The translations under genes and the position numbers were made by a program. Under the pieces are notes generated by a model that was not told the origin of the DNA, did not search any database, and worked only from the letters and a program-made list of their open reading frames with translations. A stretch of DNA of 49,792 nucleotides from Candidatus Sulfotelmatobacter kueseliae (lineage in GTDB: Bacteria > Acidobacteriota > Terriglobia > Terriglobales > Acidobacteriaceae): contig OMOD01000128.1 in NCBI GenBank assembly GCA_900290255.1, positions 1 through 49,792 of the forward strand, in the 5' to 3' direction. Shown in pieces: positions 1 to 8,705 of the stretch (its first letter is position 1; the number at the start of each line of letters is the position of its first letter).

Positions 1-291
1 CTCAGATGTGTAGCTTAACTTCCGGTCTCAAACTGTCCCATTTCCGCTGACGTGGCACAGTCATTTATAGCCCCCTTTTCCACTTTTGTGAAGTAAATGA
101 TCGTGAATCGTGAGATTTCCCATTTTAGTGACGAGTGTCCTAAGCAAACACAGGGGCAGTTCTCTATAGTGCATTCGGAAATAGTGAACTCGGAATTTGG
201 GGCAGAGCCGATTCCCATTTTGGGGAAACGAAGGGCTCTGGATGCTGAATGTCGGGTTCCTTCCGGGAAGTATCCCGTTCAGAGTATTTCT
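1..291. other. Left-edge non-coding stretch
   Basis: No convincing gene is visible here. The reading frame of the downstream histidine kinase stays open back to an ATG at 97, but the translated stretch from 97 to 291 has no recognisable domain, so I treat it as 5' non-coding. A TGGCAC hexamer at 53-58 recalls a sigma-54 -24 element, but the matching -12 position reads TTTA instead of TTGC. Confidence 0.4.
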
Positions 292-1515
292 ATGAGCGCT
301 GCCACTGAGTTTTCGTGGAGGCCGCAAGAGGCGAGGACGGAAGGGCGCCCGCTGTTCGCCAAGGCGCCGGTCGGTGTGGCGGAGTGCCAGGGTGAAGGGA
401 ACATTGTCGCCATGAATCCCACCCTGGAACGAATGCTCGGTGGGCGTCCCAGGATGGCGCGATTGCTGCGTCTGGCCGACCTCATTACCCCTGAAGAGCA
501 TCCCGAAAGCGAACGTTTGCTGCGCGAGTTGTTCGAGGGTGATCGCGACAGCATGCAGATCGACGCGAAGGGGGGAAACGGAAATGGCCGGCCGCTGCGC
601 TGGATCGCATGGCGCGTGCCAGGAACAAACGGCATGCCCGACTCTGTGCTGGCCCTAGCCCAAGAAATCACGGCGGATCGGGAGGTCATGCAGCGCCTGC
701 GCCAGGCCGAGAGGCTGGAAGCGGTGGGACGCCTGGCTGGAGGCGTGGCGCACGACTTCAACAATCTTCTGACCGGGTTGCTTTTGTACTGCGATCTGCT
801 CATGGCCAGCCTGGAGCCGGGGCATAAGGTACGCAAATACGCCGAGGAAATCCGCAGCGCCAGTATGCAGGCCACCGGCCTGGTGAGACAGTTGCTGGCG
901 GTGGCCCGCCCCGCCACGTGCCCACCTCGGCTGCTGTCACTCAACGAGGTCAGCGAAGGCATGAGCAACCTGCTGACCCGGCTAATCGGCGAAAACATCG
1001 AACTGAAGTCGCATCTGGATCCGAATCTGGGTCTGGTCCGGATGGATCCCGCACAGGCCCAGCAGGTACTGCTGAACCTGGTGTTGAATGCGCGGGACGC
1101 CATGCCCGGGGGCGGCGAGATCACCATCAAGACCAGCAACTGCAAGGTGCAAGTGCTCGCCGAATCAGGTTTCGAGAGCGGACGCAACTCGTCGATTCCC
1201 TGCGCCCTTCTGGTGGTGGGAGACACCGGCTGCGGCATGGACGCCGAAACCCGGGCTCATCTGTTTGAAGTTTTCTTCACCACCAAAGCCGGGGGCCGGG
1301 GCACCGGGCTAGGATTGGCGACGGTCTACGACATTGTGACCAGCAACGGTGGCCTGATTCACGTGGATAGCGCACCGGGATGCGGCACCCGGTTTACTGT
1401 GCTTCTGCCACTCGTGCCGAACGCTGCCGCAACGTTTCAGCAACCGAACTGCCCCACAACCGAGTTACAACCCGAAAGAAACGAGGGGGCATTTCAACCC
1501 GAAGAAAAGGAATAA
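292..1515 (+). CDS. Soluble PAS-type sensor histidine kinase
   Basis: This is a cytoplasmic two-component kinase of 407 residues with no membrane segment. Residues about 25-125 look like a PAS sensor. The HisKA dimerisation helix follows, with the H-box GGVAHDFNNLL and phosphoacceptor His154. The HATPase domain has the N-box (LLNLVLNARDAMP, about 260-272), G1 (GDTGCGMD, about 310) and G2 (GRGTGLGLA, about 335-343). The HDFNN type of H-box is common in kinases that pair with NtrC-like regulators. The next gene is such a regulator, starting 4 bases after this stop, so the two should form one system. An in-frame ATG at 97 would add 65 residues of domain-free sequence; I chose 292 because the PAS region begins shortly after it, although its ribosome-binding site is weak. 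The signal sensed is unknown. Confidence 0.85.
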   Translation: MSAATEFSWRPQEARTEGRPLFAKAPVGVAECQGEGNIVAMNPTLERMLGGRPRMARLLRLADLITPEEHPESERLLRELFEGDRDSMQIDAKGGNGNGRPLRWIAWRVPGTNGMPDSVLALAQEITADREVMQRLRQAERLEAVGRLAGGVAHDFNNLLTGLLLYCDLLMASLEPGHKVRKYAEEIRSASMQATGLVRQLLAVARPATCPPRLLSLNEVSEGMSNLLTRLIGENIELKSHLDPNLGLVRMDPAQAQQVLLNLVLNARDAMPGGGEITIKTSNCKVQVLAESGFESGRNSSIPCALLVVGDTGCGMDAETRAHLFEVFFTTKAGGRGTGLGLATVYDIVTSNGGLIHVDSAPGCGTRFTVLLPLVPNAAATFQQPNCPTTELQPERNEGAFQPEEKE

Positions 1516-1519
1516 CGCC

Positions 1520-2944
1520 ATGACGTCAGCAGTCTTGAGTCCGACTCTTAGCACGCCGCAACTGGAACCAGCCAATTTCCTCAACCTTCTGATCGTGGAC
1601 GACGAACGGTCAGTCCGCGAAGCCTGCCGTGAGGTGGCCATGTCGCTCGGCTTTGCCGCTCTTGTTGCCGACTCCGCCGAACACGCCTACCGACTGCTCG
1701 ATACCCAGGCATTCGACGCGGTCCTGCTCGATCTGCGCCTACCCGGTGCAGGGGGTCTGGAAGCCCTGCGCCGCATCAAGGAGCGGCGCAGGTATGCCAT
1801 CGTCATTGTCGTGACCGGATATGGGACGGTGCAGCCAGCGGTCCAGGCCATGAAGAACGGCGCTTACGACTATGTGACCAAGCCTTTTAGCGTGGACGAA
1901 CTGAAGCTGCTGCTGGAGCGCGTAGCCAGCCATCTGAAGCTGAGGTCAGAAAACCGTCTGCTGCGCGAGAAGGTGAAATCCAAGCAGGGGTTCGGCGGCA
2001 TCGTCGGGCGCTCTCCGGAGATGGAAAAGCTGTATCGCATCATAGCCAAGGCTCCGAACAGCGTGCACCCGGTTCTGATTCTGGGGGAGAGCGGCACCGG
2101 CAAGGAGATGGTCGCGCGTTCCATCCATTACTGTGGCCCTTTCCGCGACAAGCCGTTCATCCCGGTCGATTGCGGGTCCCTGGTGCCCACGCTGATCGAA
2201 AGCGAGCTGTCTGGGCACGTGAAGGGCGCATTCACCGGAGCCAACCAGGCCAAAGACGGCCTGATGGCCATGGCCGAGGGTGGAACCATTTTTCTCGATG
2301 AGGTGGGCGAACTGCCGGTGGACCTGCAAGCCAAGCTGCTGCGGGCGATTCAGGAAAAAGAGATTCGCCCCGTAGGCAGCACGCGCCGGGTAGCGATCAA
2401 TGTGCGCATCCTGGCCGCCACCAACCGCGATCTGGAACAGGCCGTGATGCAAGGCGCCTTTCGCCGCGACCTGTACTTCCGCCTCAACGTGCTGAGCCTG
2501 CGCATCCCAGCGCTGCGCGAGCGCAGGCAGGATGTTCCCCTCTTGATTGCGCATTTTCTGGAACGCATGGCGCACAGCTCCGGACAGGAAAAGACGCTCG
2601 ACGACACCGCCCTTAAAGCGTTGCTGGCTTATGATTGGCCGGGGAATGTCCGGGAGTTGGAGAATTGTCTGGAGCGCACGTATGCGTTCACCAGTGGTCC
2701 ACTGATCCAGCTCACTGATCTGCCGCGCGAGATTGCCAATCTGCCGGCTCCGCCGTCTGTGCCGGGGAATGGCAACGGACACGGAAAGATCATTCCTATG
2801 GCAGAACTGGAGAAGCGGACGATCTTGGGCGCGATCGCAGAACTGAACGGCGACAAGCTGCAAGCCGCCCGGTTGTTGGGGATCGGGAAGACGACACTCT
2901 ACCGCAAGCTCAAGGATTACTCGGCGGAGGGATGCCAGTCGTGA
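1520..2944 (+). CDS. NtrC-family sigma-54-dependent response regulator
   Basis: This is a transcription activator of 474 residues with the full three-domain layout. The receiver spans about 20-140, with acidic pair D27/D28, phosphoacceptor D71 in LLDLRLPG and K121 in TKPF. The AAA+ domain has Walker A GESGTGKE (about 189-196), the sigma-54 contact loop GAFTGA (about 236-241) and Walker B TIFLDE (about 256-261), plus an arginine-finger region near RRDLYFRL. A Fis-type helix-turn-helix lies at the C terminus (AARLLGIGKTTLYRKL). It is almost certainly phosphorylated by the kinase directly upstream and opens promoters held by sigma-54 RNA polymerase. The target genes are not evident; one weak sigma-54-like site lies near 5190. 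Length and motifs are normal for the family. Confidence 0.93.
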   Translation: MTSAVLSPTLSTPQLEPANFLNLLIVDDERSVREACREVAMSLGFAALVADSAEHAYRLLDTQAFDAVLLDLRLPGAGGLEALRRIKERRRYAIVIVVTGYGTVQPAVQAMKNGAYDYVTKPFSVDELKLLLERVASHLKLRSENRLLREKVKSKQGFGGIVGRSPEMEKLYRIIAKAPNSVHPVLILGESGTGKEMVARSIHYCGPFRDKPFIPVDCGSLVPTLIESELSGHVKGAFTGANQAKDGLMAMAEGGTIFLDEVGELPVDLQAKLLRAIQEKEIRPVGSTRRVAINVRILAATNRDLEQAVMQGAFRRDLYFRLNVLSLRIPALRERRQDVPLLIAHFLERMAHSSGQEKTLDDTALKALLAYDWPGNVRELENCLERTYAFTSGPLIQLTDLPREIANLPAPPSVPGNGNGHGKIIPMAELEKRTILGAIAELNGDKLQAARLLGIGKTTLYRKLKDYSAEGCQS

Positions 2945-3062
2945 GGGTTCAGTTCTGAACTCGCTCGAGACGCGGCAGGTTCCGCAATGGGAAGCCGTCT
3001 TCGTCGCCGATTTCGCTAAGCCCAGCATTTTCAGGGCACGGCGCTGTGGCGGCAGACGTGCT

Positions 3063-3560
3063 ATGGAAAGAGGCATGATTCTACTCATTACACCGTCAGC
3101 ACGCGGCCAACAGTGCGCCGAGTCCTTGCATGCCGCCACGGGTAAGGAAACGCGCTGGGCCCAGAACCTGCAGGAGGCCGTCACCCTCCTGCGCGAACAG
3201 GCCTACTCGGCGGCGATCATTGATCAGTTCCTGCTCGAAACCGAACCGCAGGAGAGCGAGCAGATGCTGGAACATCTGGGCACTGCCTTCCCCGTCTACC
3301 TGAACTTTGCGGTGACGGGAATGGAACGCCTGGTGCGCGAGACCCGCTCGGCGTTGCACCGCCGCCAGCGCGAGGAGTTCGCGGCCAAGCGGGCCGTCAA
3401 GGAACAGATGCGCAGCGAAATGTGCGAGACCCTGACGGCAATGCTGCTGTCCTGCGAACTGGCGATGTCGGTGCCCGACGTCCCCGTCCCGGCATTTGAG
3501 AAAATCCGTGCCATTGACAGCCTGGCGCGGGAATTGAGACTCCGCCTGCAAGTGAACTGA
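3063..3560 (+). CDS. Degenerate receiver-like protein with HisKA-like helices
   Basis: This is a protein of 165 residues that I do not recognise as a named family. The first ~100 residues have the alternating strand/helix pattern of a response-regulator receiver: MILLITPS as strand 1, AAIIDQFLLE as strand 3 with an Asp at the phosphorylation position, and YLNFAVTGMERLV later. The acidic pair after strand 1 is missing, so it may not be phosphorylated conventionally. The last ~55 residues (about 110-165) are helical and resemble a HisKA dimerisation hairpin without a catalytic His. It follows the kinase/NtrC pair by 118 bases on the same strand. I infer a modulator or decoy partner of that system. 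ATG 3075 (MILLITPS) is an equally possible start, because the GGAAAG just ahead of it could bind ribosomes. Confidence 0.6.
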   Translation: MERGMILLITPSARGQQCAESLHAATGKETRWAQNLQEAVTLLREQAYSAAIIDQFLLETEPQESEQMLEHLGTAFPVYLNFAVTGMERLVRETRSALHRRQREEFAAKRAVKEQMRSEMCETLTAMLLSCELAMSVPDVPVPAFEKIRAIDSLARELRLRLQVN

Positions 3561-3760
3561 TTGTCCGCTGAGCAGGAAACCTGGCATTTCCTCGACTTCA
3601 AGGTGGTCGGTAGGTTGTTGAACTTAAGGCTCGAAGCGAACTTGTATTCGATGGCGGGGAAGGCGTTGAGAGCCGCGACACAAGATCAGTACCGATCGTA
3701 AAGCACTCGCCTACCAGCAACTCTGCTAAAATCTTCTGACCCTCGCCAGGAGCCTGCCGC

Positions 3761-5176
3761 ATGCGCCGAACACTCGCCATTTTGTTTCCGTTCGTTTTGA
3801 TCACGATCGTTCTGTTGGTTTCTCTGGCTTCTCCTCGTGCTGCCACTTCTCCGAGCGAATTGCAGGGATCTTACCGCCTTCCCGCGAACAACGGTTGGAC
3901 CTATGTGCATCTGCAAGGCACACCCCATGAGATCGGATTTCAGAACGGCTACCTGCTGGCGCCCGAGATCGCCGACATGCTGAAGGTCGTCATCCTGGAA
4001 TCCGGGCACGACTACAAGAAGGACTGGTCGTTCTTCCGCGACGCCGCTGCGAACTTCATGTGGCCCCACATCGAGCAAGAATACCGCGAGGAACTCGAGG
4101 GAATCGCAGACGGCGCTGCCGCGCGGGGGGTCAAAATCGACGTGTGGGACGTTGTGGGCCTGAACGCCGAAACCGAATGGGGCTACTACAACGCGCAATA
4201 TGACAAAGAGCACGGCATCAAGACGGCAGCGCGGGCCGTGTCCGAGCATTGCAGCGCGTTTGTCGCGACGGGCAGGTATACGAGAGACGGCAAGGCGGTG
4301 ATCGCGCACAACAACTGGTCGTCCTATCTTGAAGGCGAGCGCTGGACCATTATCTACGACATCGTTCCGGCGAACGGCTATCGCATGCTGATGGACGGCC
4401 TGCCGGGAGTGATTCACAGCGCCGACGACTTCGTCATCAATACGGCGGGAATGGCGATCACCGAAACCACGATCAGCCACTTCTCCGGATTTGATACGGC
4501 CGGCATTCCAGAGTTCGTGCGGGCGCGAAAGGCGGCTCAGTACTCGGCGTCGATTGACGATTTCACCCGCATCATGGAGGACGGTAATAACGGCGGCTAT
4601 GCCAACACGTGGCTGCTGGCGGATAGCCGCAAGAACGAAATCGGACGGCTTGAGCTTGGGTTGAAAAACGTCAGGCTGGAGCGGACGAGCGACGGATATT
4701 TCGTCGGCTCGAATTTTCCGATCAACGAGAAACTCATCCGCGAAGAAACCGACTTCGATCCTGCGGACCTGGGCCAAAGCTCGGTTGCCCGTCGCGTTCG
4801 CTGGGAACAGTTGATGGCGGAGAACAAAGGCAAGATCGACGTAGCCTCCGCGCAGCGCTTCCTCGCCGACCACTACGACACGTTCGAAAAGAAAGAAGAC
4901 GCCGACGAACGAACCCTCGACGGGCACATTGATCTCTCGCCGCGCGGCTCGAGCGGCTGGGTGGGACCGTTCGCGACGGCTGGCGCGGTACAGAACAAAG
5001 CTGCTGACGCCAACATGATCGCCAAGATGACTTTCACGGCTGCCGCGGGTCATGCGTGCGGCAAGAACTTCAAGGCGGTTGAACATCTGAACGCGCATCC
5101 GGAGTACGGCTGGCAAAAGCCTCTGCAGCGGGACATGGACGCGTATCCGTGGACGGTTTTCGGCGCGGCGAGGTAG
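3761..5176 (+). CDS. Secreted C45/phospholipase B-like Ntn-hydrolase
   Basis: This is a protein of 471 residues with an N-terminal hydrophobic signal segment (about 5-25, after MRRT) that should send it to the envelope. The body resembles the C45 acyltransferase / phospholipase-B-like group of N-terminal-nucleophile hydrolases. The segment SEHCSAFVATG places Cys164 where these enzymes self-cleave to expose the catalytic cysteine, followed by the typical GKAVIAHNNW stretch (N184/N185). Such enzymes cleave amide or ester bonds of acylated substrates; the substrate here is unknown. AGGAG sits 9 bases ahead of the ATG. The gene stands alone, with about 200 bases before it and 128 after it. The family assignment rests on the Cys-Ser motif and overall pattern, so the exact activity is uncertain. 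Confidence 0.7.
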   Translation: MRRTLAILFPFVLITIVLLVSLASPRAATSPSELQGSYRLPANNGWTYVHLQGTPHEIGFQNGYLLAPEIADMLKVVILESGHDYKKDWSFFRDAAANFMWPHIEQEYREELEGIADGAAARGVKIDVWDVVGLNAETEWGYYNAQYDKEHGIKTAARAVSEHCSAFVATGRYTRDGKAVIAHNNWSSYLEGERWTIIYDIVPANGYRMLMDGLPGVIHSADDFVINTAGMAITETTISHFSGFDTAGIPEFVRARKAAQYSASIDDFTRIMEDGNNGGYANTWLLADSRKNEIGRLELGLKNVRLERTSDGYFVGSNFPINEKLIREETDFDPADLGQSSVARRVRWEQLMAENKGKIDVASAQRFLADHYDTFEKKEDADERTLDGHIDLSPRGSSGWVGPFATAGAVQNKAADANMIAKMTFTAAAGHACGKNFKAVEHLNAHPEYGWQKPLQRDMDAYPWTVFGAAR

Positions 5177-5188
5177 TTAGGAGATTTC

Positions 5189-5241
5189 AGGGCCGCGGAT
5201 TGCAAGAATTATTTACCCTTTTCGACCATCCCCACTAGAAT
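5189..5241 (+). promoter_or_regulatory. Candidate promoter(s) for the glycosyltransferase gene
   Basis: Two overlapping possibilities are visible. A sigma-70-like pair is TTTACC (5212-5217) and TAGAAT (5236-5241) with 18 bases between. A sigma-54-like pair has GG at 5190-5191 and GC at 5202-5203, exactly 10 bases apart, in AGGGCCGCGGATTGCA. Neither matches consensus fully. Confidence 0.3.
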
Positions 5242-5304
5242 AGGTGTACGGACGGGAGATGCCGCGCTGCACGCGGAATCTCACCGGTTCTTCCCGGAGG
5301 TTCT

Positions 5305-6423
5305 GTGCACGTCCTGGTTACGGCCGACACGCTGTTGTCGGGATCGTGGACCTACACCCGCGAACTGGTCGCAGGCCTGGTCACGCGCGGCGTGCAGGTC
5401 ACCCTGGTCAGTTTCGGCGAAATCCCGCTGCCGGATCAGACCGCATGGATGGACCACCTGCACGGCCTCGACTACCGGCCCACGGCGTTTCGCCTGGAAT
5501 GGATGCAGGAGGCGGAAGAGGACTTTTCCGACTCGTCTGAGTTCCTGTTCGCCCTGGTTCGCGAATTGCGGCCCGACGTCCTGCACCTCAATCAGTTCTG
5601 CTACGGCAATCTGCCAGTCGACGTGCCGAAGGTGGTGATGGCACACGGCGACCTGATTACCTGGAGACAGGCGGTTCAGGACCAGGTGCCGCGACGCGGT
5701 CCGACGAAGTGGTATCGCGATACAGTTTCCCGCGGGATTGCCGGGGCCGACGTCGTGGTTGCTGCTTCAGCCTGGATGCTTGACCAGATTTGCCAGTGCT
5801 ACCTACAGCCGCGCCGCGGGGAAGTAGTCTATCCCGGGCGCAATCCCATTTTCTTTAACCCTTACATCAGCAAAGACGATTCGGTGCTGGCCGTCGGTCG
5901 CCTGGTGGACGCCGGCAAGCAGGTGTTCCTGCTCACCCAGCACGAGCATCCGGTGCCAGTGTGCATTGTCGGCGCGGAGCAGACGGTCGCCATGCCGCGG
6001 ATTCCGATCCGGGCCGATGTCAAGGTCGCGGTGGCTGAGACTTCCGTCGCGATCTGCGGCCCACAGACCGAGGCACAACTGCGCGCCCTCTACAGCCGCG
6101 CATCCATCTTTGCCGCTACGGCACGTTACGATCCCCTCGGCATGCAGGCAGTGGAGGCCGCACTCTCACGGTGTGCGATCGTGGCCAACGACATCCCCAG
6201 CTTCCGCGAAATCTGGGGAGATGCGGCTCTCTACTTCCGCACCAACGATGCCGCGAGCCTTGCGGCTGGCATTCGCCGCCTCAACGAAGATCGAGCCATG
6301 CGCCGCGCTTACGCCGAACTCGCCTACAATCGCGCCCGCGAGCGCTTTACCACCAAGCGCATGATCGAAGACTACATGCACTTGTACCGCGATCTGCGTT
6401 CAGTTCGTGCTGCCGCAGCATAG
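5305..6423 (+). CDS. Glycosyltransferase, family 4 (GT-B fold)
   Basis: This is a cytosolic glycosyltransferase of 372 residues with a GT-B layout. The N-terminal Rossmann half begins MHVLVTADTLLSGSWTYTRELVAGL, with a glycine-poor version of the acceptor loop. The C-terminal donor-binding half carries YPGRNP and the signature YDPLGMQAVEAALSR, where the usual EX7E motif reads DX7E. Members transfer sugars from nucleotide or lipid donors onto glycans, lipids or small molecules; the acceptor cannot be read from sequence. The start is GTG with GGAGG four bases ahead, and no ATG is better placed. It is followed by the CDGSH gene but separated by 81 bases that hold their own promoter-like pair, so it is probably monocistronic. 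Confidence 0.85.
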   Translation: MHVLVTADTLLSGSWTYTRELVAGLVTRGVQVTLVSFGEIPLPDQTAWMDHLHGLDYRPTAFRLEWMQEAEEDFSDSSEFLFALVRELRPDVLHLNQFCYGNLPVDVPKVVMAHGDLITWRQAVQDQVPRRGPTKWYRDTVSRGIAGADVVVAASAWMLDQICQCYLQPRRGEVVYPGRNPIFFNPYISKDDSVLAVGRLVDAGKQVFLLTQHEHPVPVCIVGAEQTVAMPRIPIRADVKVAVAETSVAICGPQTEAQLRALYSRASIFAATARYDPLGMQAVEAALSRCAIVANDIPSFREIWGDAALYFRTNDAASLAAGIRRLNEDRAMRRAYAELAYNRARERFTTKRMIEDYMHLYRDLRSVRAAAA

Positions 6424-6447
6424 TGCTGCGTAATGCACGACTCGCCG

Positions 6448-6476
6448 TTGTCATGGTATCTTCTTATGCCTACTAG
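6448..6476 (+). promoter_or_regulatory. Sigma-70-like promoter ahead of the CDGSH gene
   Basis: TTGTCA (6448-6453) and TACTAG (6471-6476) are separated by exactly 17 bases and lie 28 bases ahead of the CDGSH start codon. The -35 is one base from consensus and the -10 is weaker. Confidence 0.4.
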
Positions 6477-6504
6477 AAACCAGTAAGGTTGGAGGATTTG
6501 ACTC

Positions 6505-6741
6505 ATGGCTCAAGCGAAGATCACCGTCAGGCCCAATGGCCCGCTCCGCGTCGAAGCTCCCGAGGGCACTGTCGAACTGGTGGACGCCAACGGCAACCAT
6601 TTCGACCTTACCGGCAAGCCCACATTTTCGCTCTGCCGTTGCGGCGGGTCGGTCAATAAGCCCTTCTGCGACGGAACCCACAGCCGCGTCGGATTCCAGG
6701 GCGCGGAACTGGCAGTGAAGAAGGCCGAGGGCGGCTCGTAG
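6505..6741 (+). CDS. CDGSH iron-sulfur domain protein
   Basis: This is a small protein of 78 residues. The complete CDGSH signature is present: CRCGGSVNKPFCDGTH, i.e. three Cys and one His binding a [2Fe-2S] cluster. The N-terminal half (ITVRPNGPLRVE) matches the short beta region found before the motif in bacterial members. Such proteins are proposed to transfer electrons or Fe-S clusters. The start has a good site (GGAGG eight bases ahead). The gene ends 19 bases before a Tat-exported flavoprotein on the same strand and may be co-transcribed with it, but no specific partnership is established. Confidence 0.92.
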   Translation: MAQAKITVRPNGPLRVEAPEGTVELVDANGNHFDLTGKPTFSLCRCGGSVNKPFCDGTHSRVGFQGAELAVKKAEGGS

Positions 6742-6760
6742 TCTCAGCCGGGGAGAAGTC

Positions 6761-8689
6761 GTGCGCGATTCACGGGATCGGGAACTGGGGATGCATCGCA
6801 GGATCACGCGCCGGGATTTCATCAACGGCGTCGCGGTGACGGCTGGCGCGACGATGATGCCATGGCATCTTCTTGGTGCCGATGATTCCCGAGGCCCTGA
6901 GAATTCCCCCAACTATTACCCGCCTGCCCTTACTGGCATGCGCGGCAACCATCCCGGGTCGTTCGAGGCCGCCCACAGCCTGCGCGATGGCACGTTCTGG
7001 GATTCGGCGGGCAAGCCGGAAGACACTGGTGAAACCTACGATCTGATCATTGTCGGCGGCGGCATCAGCGGCCTGGCTGCGACCCATTTCTACCGCAAGA
7101 CGGTGGGCACAAAAGCCCGCATCCTGATCCTCGACAACCACGACGATTTCGGCGGACACGCCAAGCGCAACGAATTCCGTGTGGGCAACAGAACGCTGAT
7201 TGGTTACGGTGGGACCTACTCGATCGAGAGCCCGGAGCCCTACAGCGAAGTCGCCACAAAGGTGATCGAAGAACTTGGCATTGATGTAACCAGCTTCCCC
7301 AAATATCTGGACCGGGATTTCTACAGCTCTCTGGGTCGAGTTCCCAAGATATTCTTCGACAAAGAAACTTTCGGCGCCGACAAACTGGTGGACGATCCGT
7401 GCCCTTTTCCCGGGGGCGAAACATACGACCTCAATGTCGCGGGCGCTGATGCCTGGGAGCACTTCCTGGCTGAGGCGCCGATTGCGGAACAGGCGCGCAA
7501 AGACGTATCGCGGTTGTGCCGGGACAAGAAAGATTATCTTCCAGGGCTCAACTTCGAGAAGAAGAAGGCCCGCCTGGCGCGCACCAGTTACGCCAACTTC
7601 CTGACGGAACTAGTCGGTGTGCACCCGGATGTCGTCCGCCTTTACCAGACCACTTCCCAGCCGCTGTTCGGCGTCGGCATTGATGCGGTCCCGGCACTCG
7701 ATGCATCGGAGACAGGATATCCCGGCTTTAGTGGAATGGGGTTGGAAGCCTCCGATCTGAGCAACGAACGGAAGTATTTCTTCCACTTCCCGGACGGCAA
7801 TGCCACGATCGCCCGTCTGCTGGTGCGTAAGCTGATCCCGGAGGCTGTGCCGGGAAATTCGGTGACCGACGTCGTCACTGCCAAGGCCAACTACGCGAAG
7901 TTGGACGACGCGCTTTCGGCTGTGCGTATCCGCCTGAACAGCACGGTCGTGCGGGTGAAGCATCTCGGCAGCGCGGCTAACGCGAGGGAAGTCGAAGTTG
8001 CCTACACTCGCGGTGACAAAGTGTACACGGCCAAAGCCGGCCATTGCATTTTGGCCTGCTGGAACATGATGATTCCGTATTTGTGTGAAGAACTGCCCGG
8101 GGCCCAAAAGGAAGCGCTGGCCTTCGAGACCAAGGTGCCGTTGCTCTACACCAACGTGCTGTTGCGCGCTTGGACCGCGTTTCAAAAGCTGGGGGCGAAT
8201 TCAATCTATGCTCCGGGCGGTTACCATACCCATGTAGACATGGATTTGCCGGTCAGCATCGGCGAGTATCGTCACCCGAGCTCGCCCGAGGAGCCGGCCG
8301 TGTTGCACATGAGCAAGGCTCCGTGCCATGCCGGCCGCCCAGCCCGCGAGCAGCACCGCCTGGGGCGCGTTGAGCTGTTTACTACCAGCTTCGAAGACCT
8401 GGAGCGCGAGATTCGCGAACAACTGGCGCGGACGCTTGGGCCGGGCGGCTTCGATCCGGCGCGTGACATCCTGGCGATTACCGTGAACCGCTGGCCCCAC
8501 GGTTACGCCTACGAGTACAACAGCCTGTTCGACAAATTCGTGCTGGAAGGTGGCGAAACGCCGTGTGAGAAGGCGCGCAAGCCTTATGGCCGGATCTCAA
8601 TCGCGAACTGCGATGCGGGCGCCTACTCCTACACAGACGAGTCCATCAATCAGGCGTGGCGTGCGGTCGGGGAAATCACCAAGGCGTAA
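6761..8689 (+). CDS. Tat-exported FAD-dependent oxidoreductase, spermidine dehydrogenase-like
   Basis: This is a protein of 642 residues. Residues 16-21 (TRRDFI) followed by a hydrophobic alanine/glycine stretch form a twin-arginine signal, so the folded flavoprotein is probably exported. The FAD-binding dinucleotide fold starts at YDLIIVGGGISGLAA (about 93-107), with LILDNHDDFGGHAKRNEF after it, as in amine-oxidase-like flavoenzymes. The segment YYPPALTGMRGNHPGSFE ahead of the FAD fold and the overall length resemble proteins annotated as spermidine dehydrogenase; substrate specificity is not proven by this. The start is GTG preceded by GGGGAGAAG; an internal ATG at 6791 would still keep the RR motif. 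The gene ends convergently with the rhomboid gene, 16 bases away. Confidence 0.8.
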   Translation: MRDSRDRELGMHRRITRRDFINGVAVTAGATMMPWHLLGADDSRGPENSPNYYPPALTGMRGNHPGSFEAAHSLRDGTFWDSAGKPEDTGETYDLIIVGGGISGLAATHFYRKTVGTKARILILDNHDDFGGHAKRNEFRVGNRTLIGYGGTYSIESPEPYSEVATKVIEELGIDVTSFPKYLDRDFYSSLGRVPKIFFDKETFGADKLVDDPCPFPGGETYDLNVAGADAWEHFLAEAPIAEQARKDVSRLCRDKKDYLPGLNFEKKKARLARTSYANFLTELVGVHPDVVRLYQTTSQPLFGVGIDAVPALDASETGYPGFSGMGLEASDLSNERKYFFHFPDGNATIARLLVRKLIPEAVPGNSVTDVVTAKANYAKLDDALSAVRIRLNSTVVRVKHLGSAANAREVEVAYTRGDKVYTAKAGHCILACWNMMIPYLCEELPGAQKEALAFETKVPLLYTNVLLRAWTAFQKLGANSIYAPGGYHTHVDMDLPVSIGEYRHPSSPEEPAVLHMSKAPCHAGRPAREQHRLGRVELFTTSFEDLEREIREQLARTLGPGGFDPARDILAITVNRWPHGYAYEYNSLFDKFVLEGGETPCEKARKPYGRISIANCDAGAYSYTDESINQAWRAVGEITKA

Positions 8690-8705
8690 GGCCCGGTTTT
8701 GTCAG

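Noticed and set aside
53..68. Sigma-54 promoter ahead of the first kinase
   Set aside because: The -24 element TGGCAC is good, but the -12 region is TTTA with no GC at the required spacing.
3686..5116. Long minus-strand open frame opposite the Ntn-hydrolase gene
   Set aside because: It is a mirror frame of a high-GC gene; its translation has no domain or signal, and the plus-strand gene has a ribosome-binding site, signal peptide and active-site motif.
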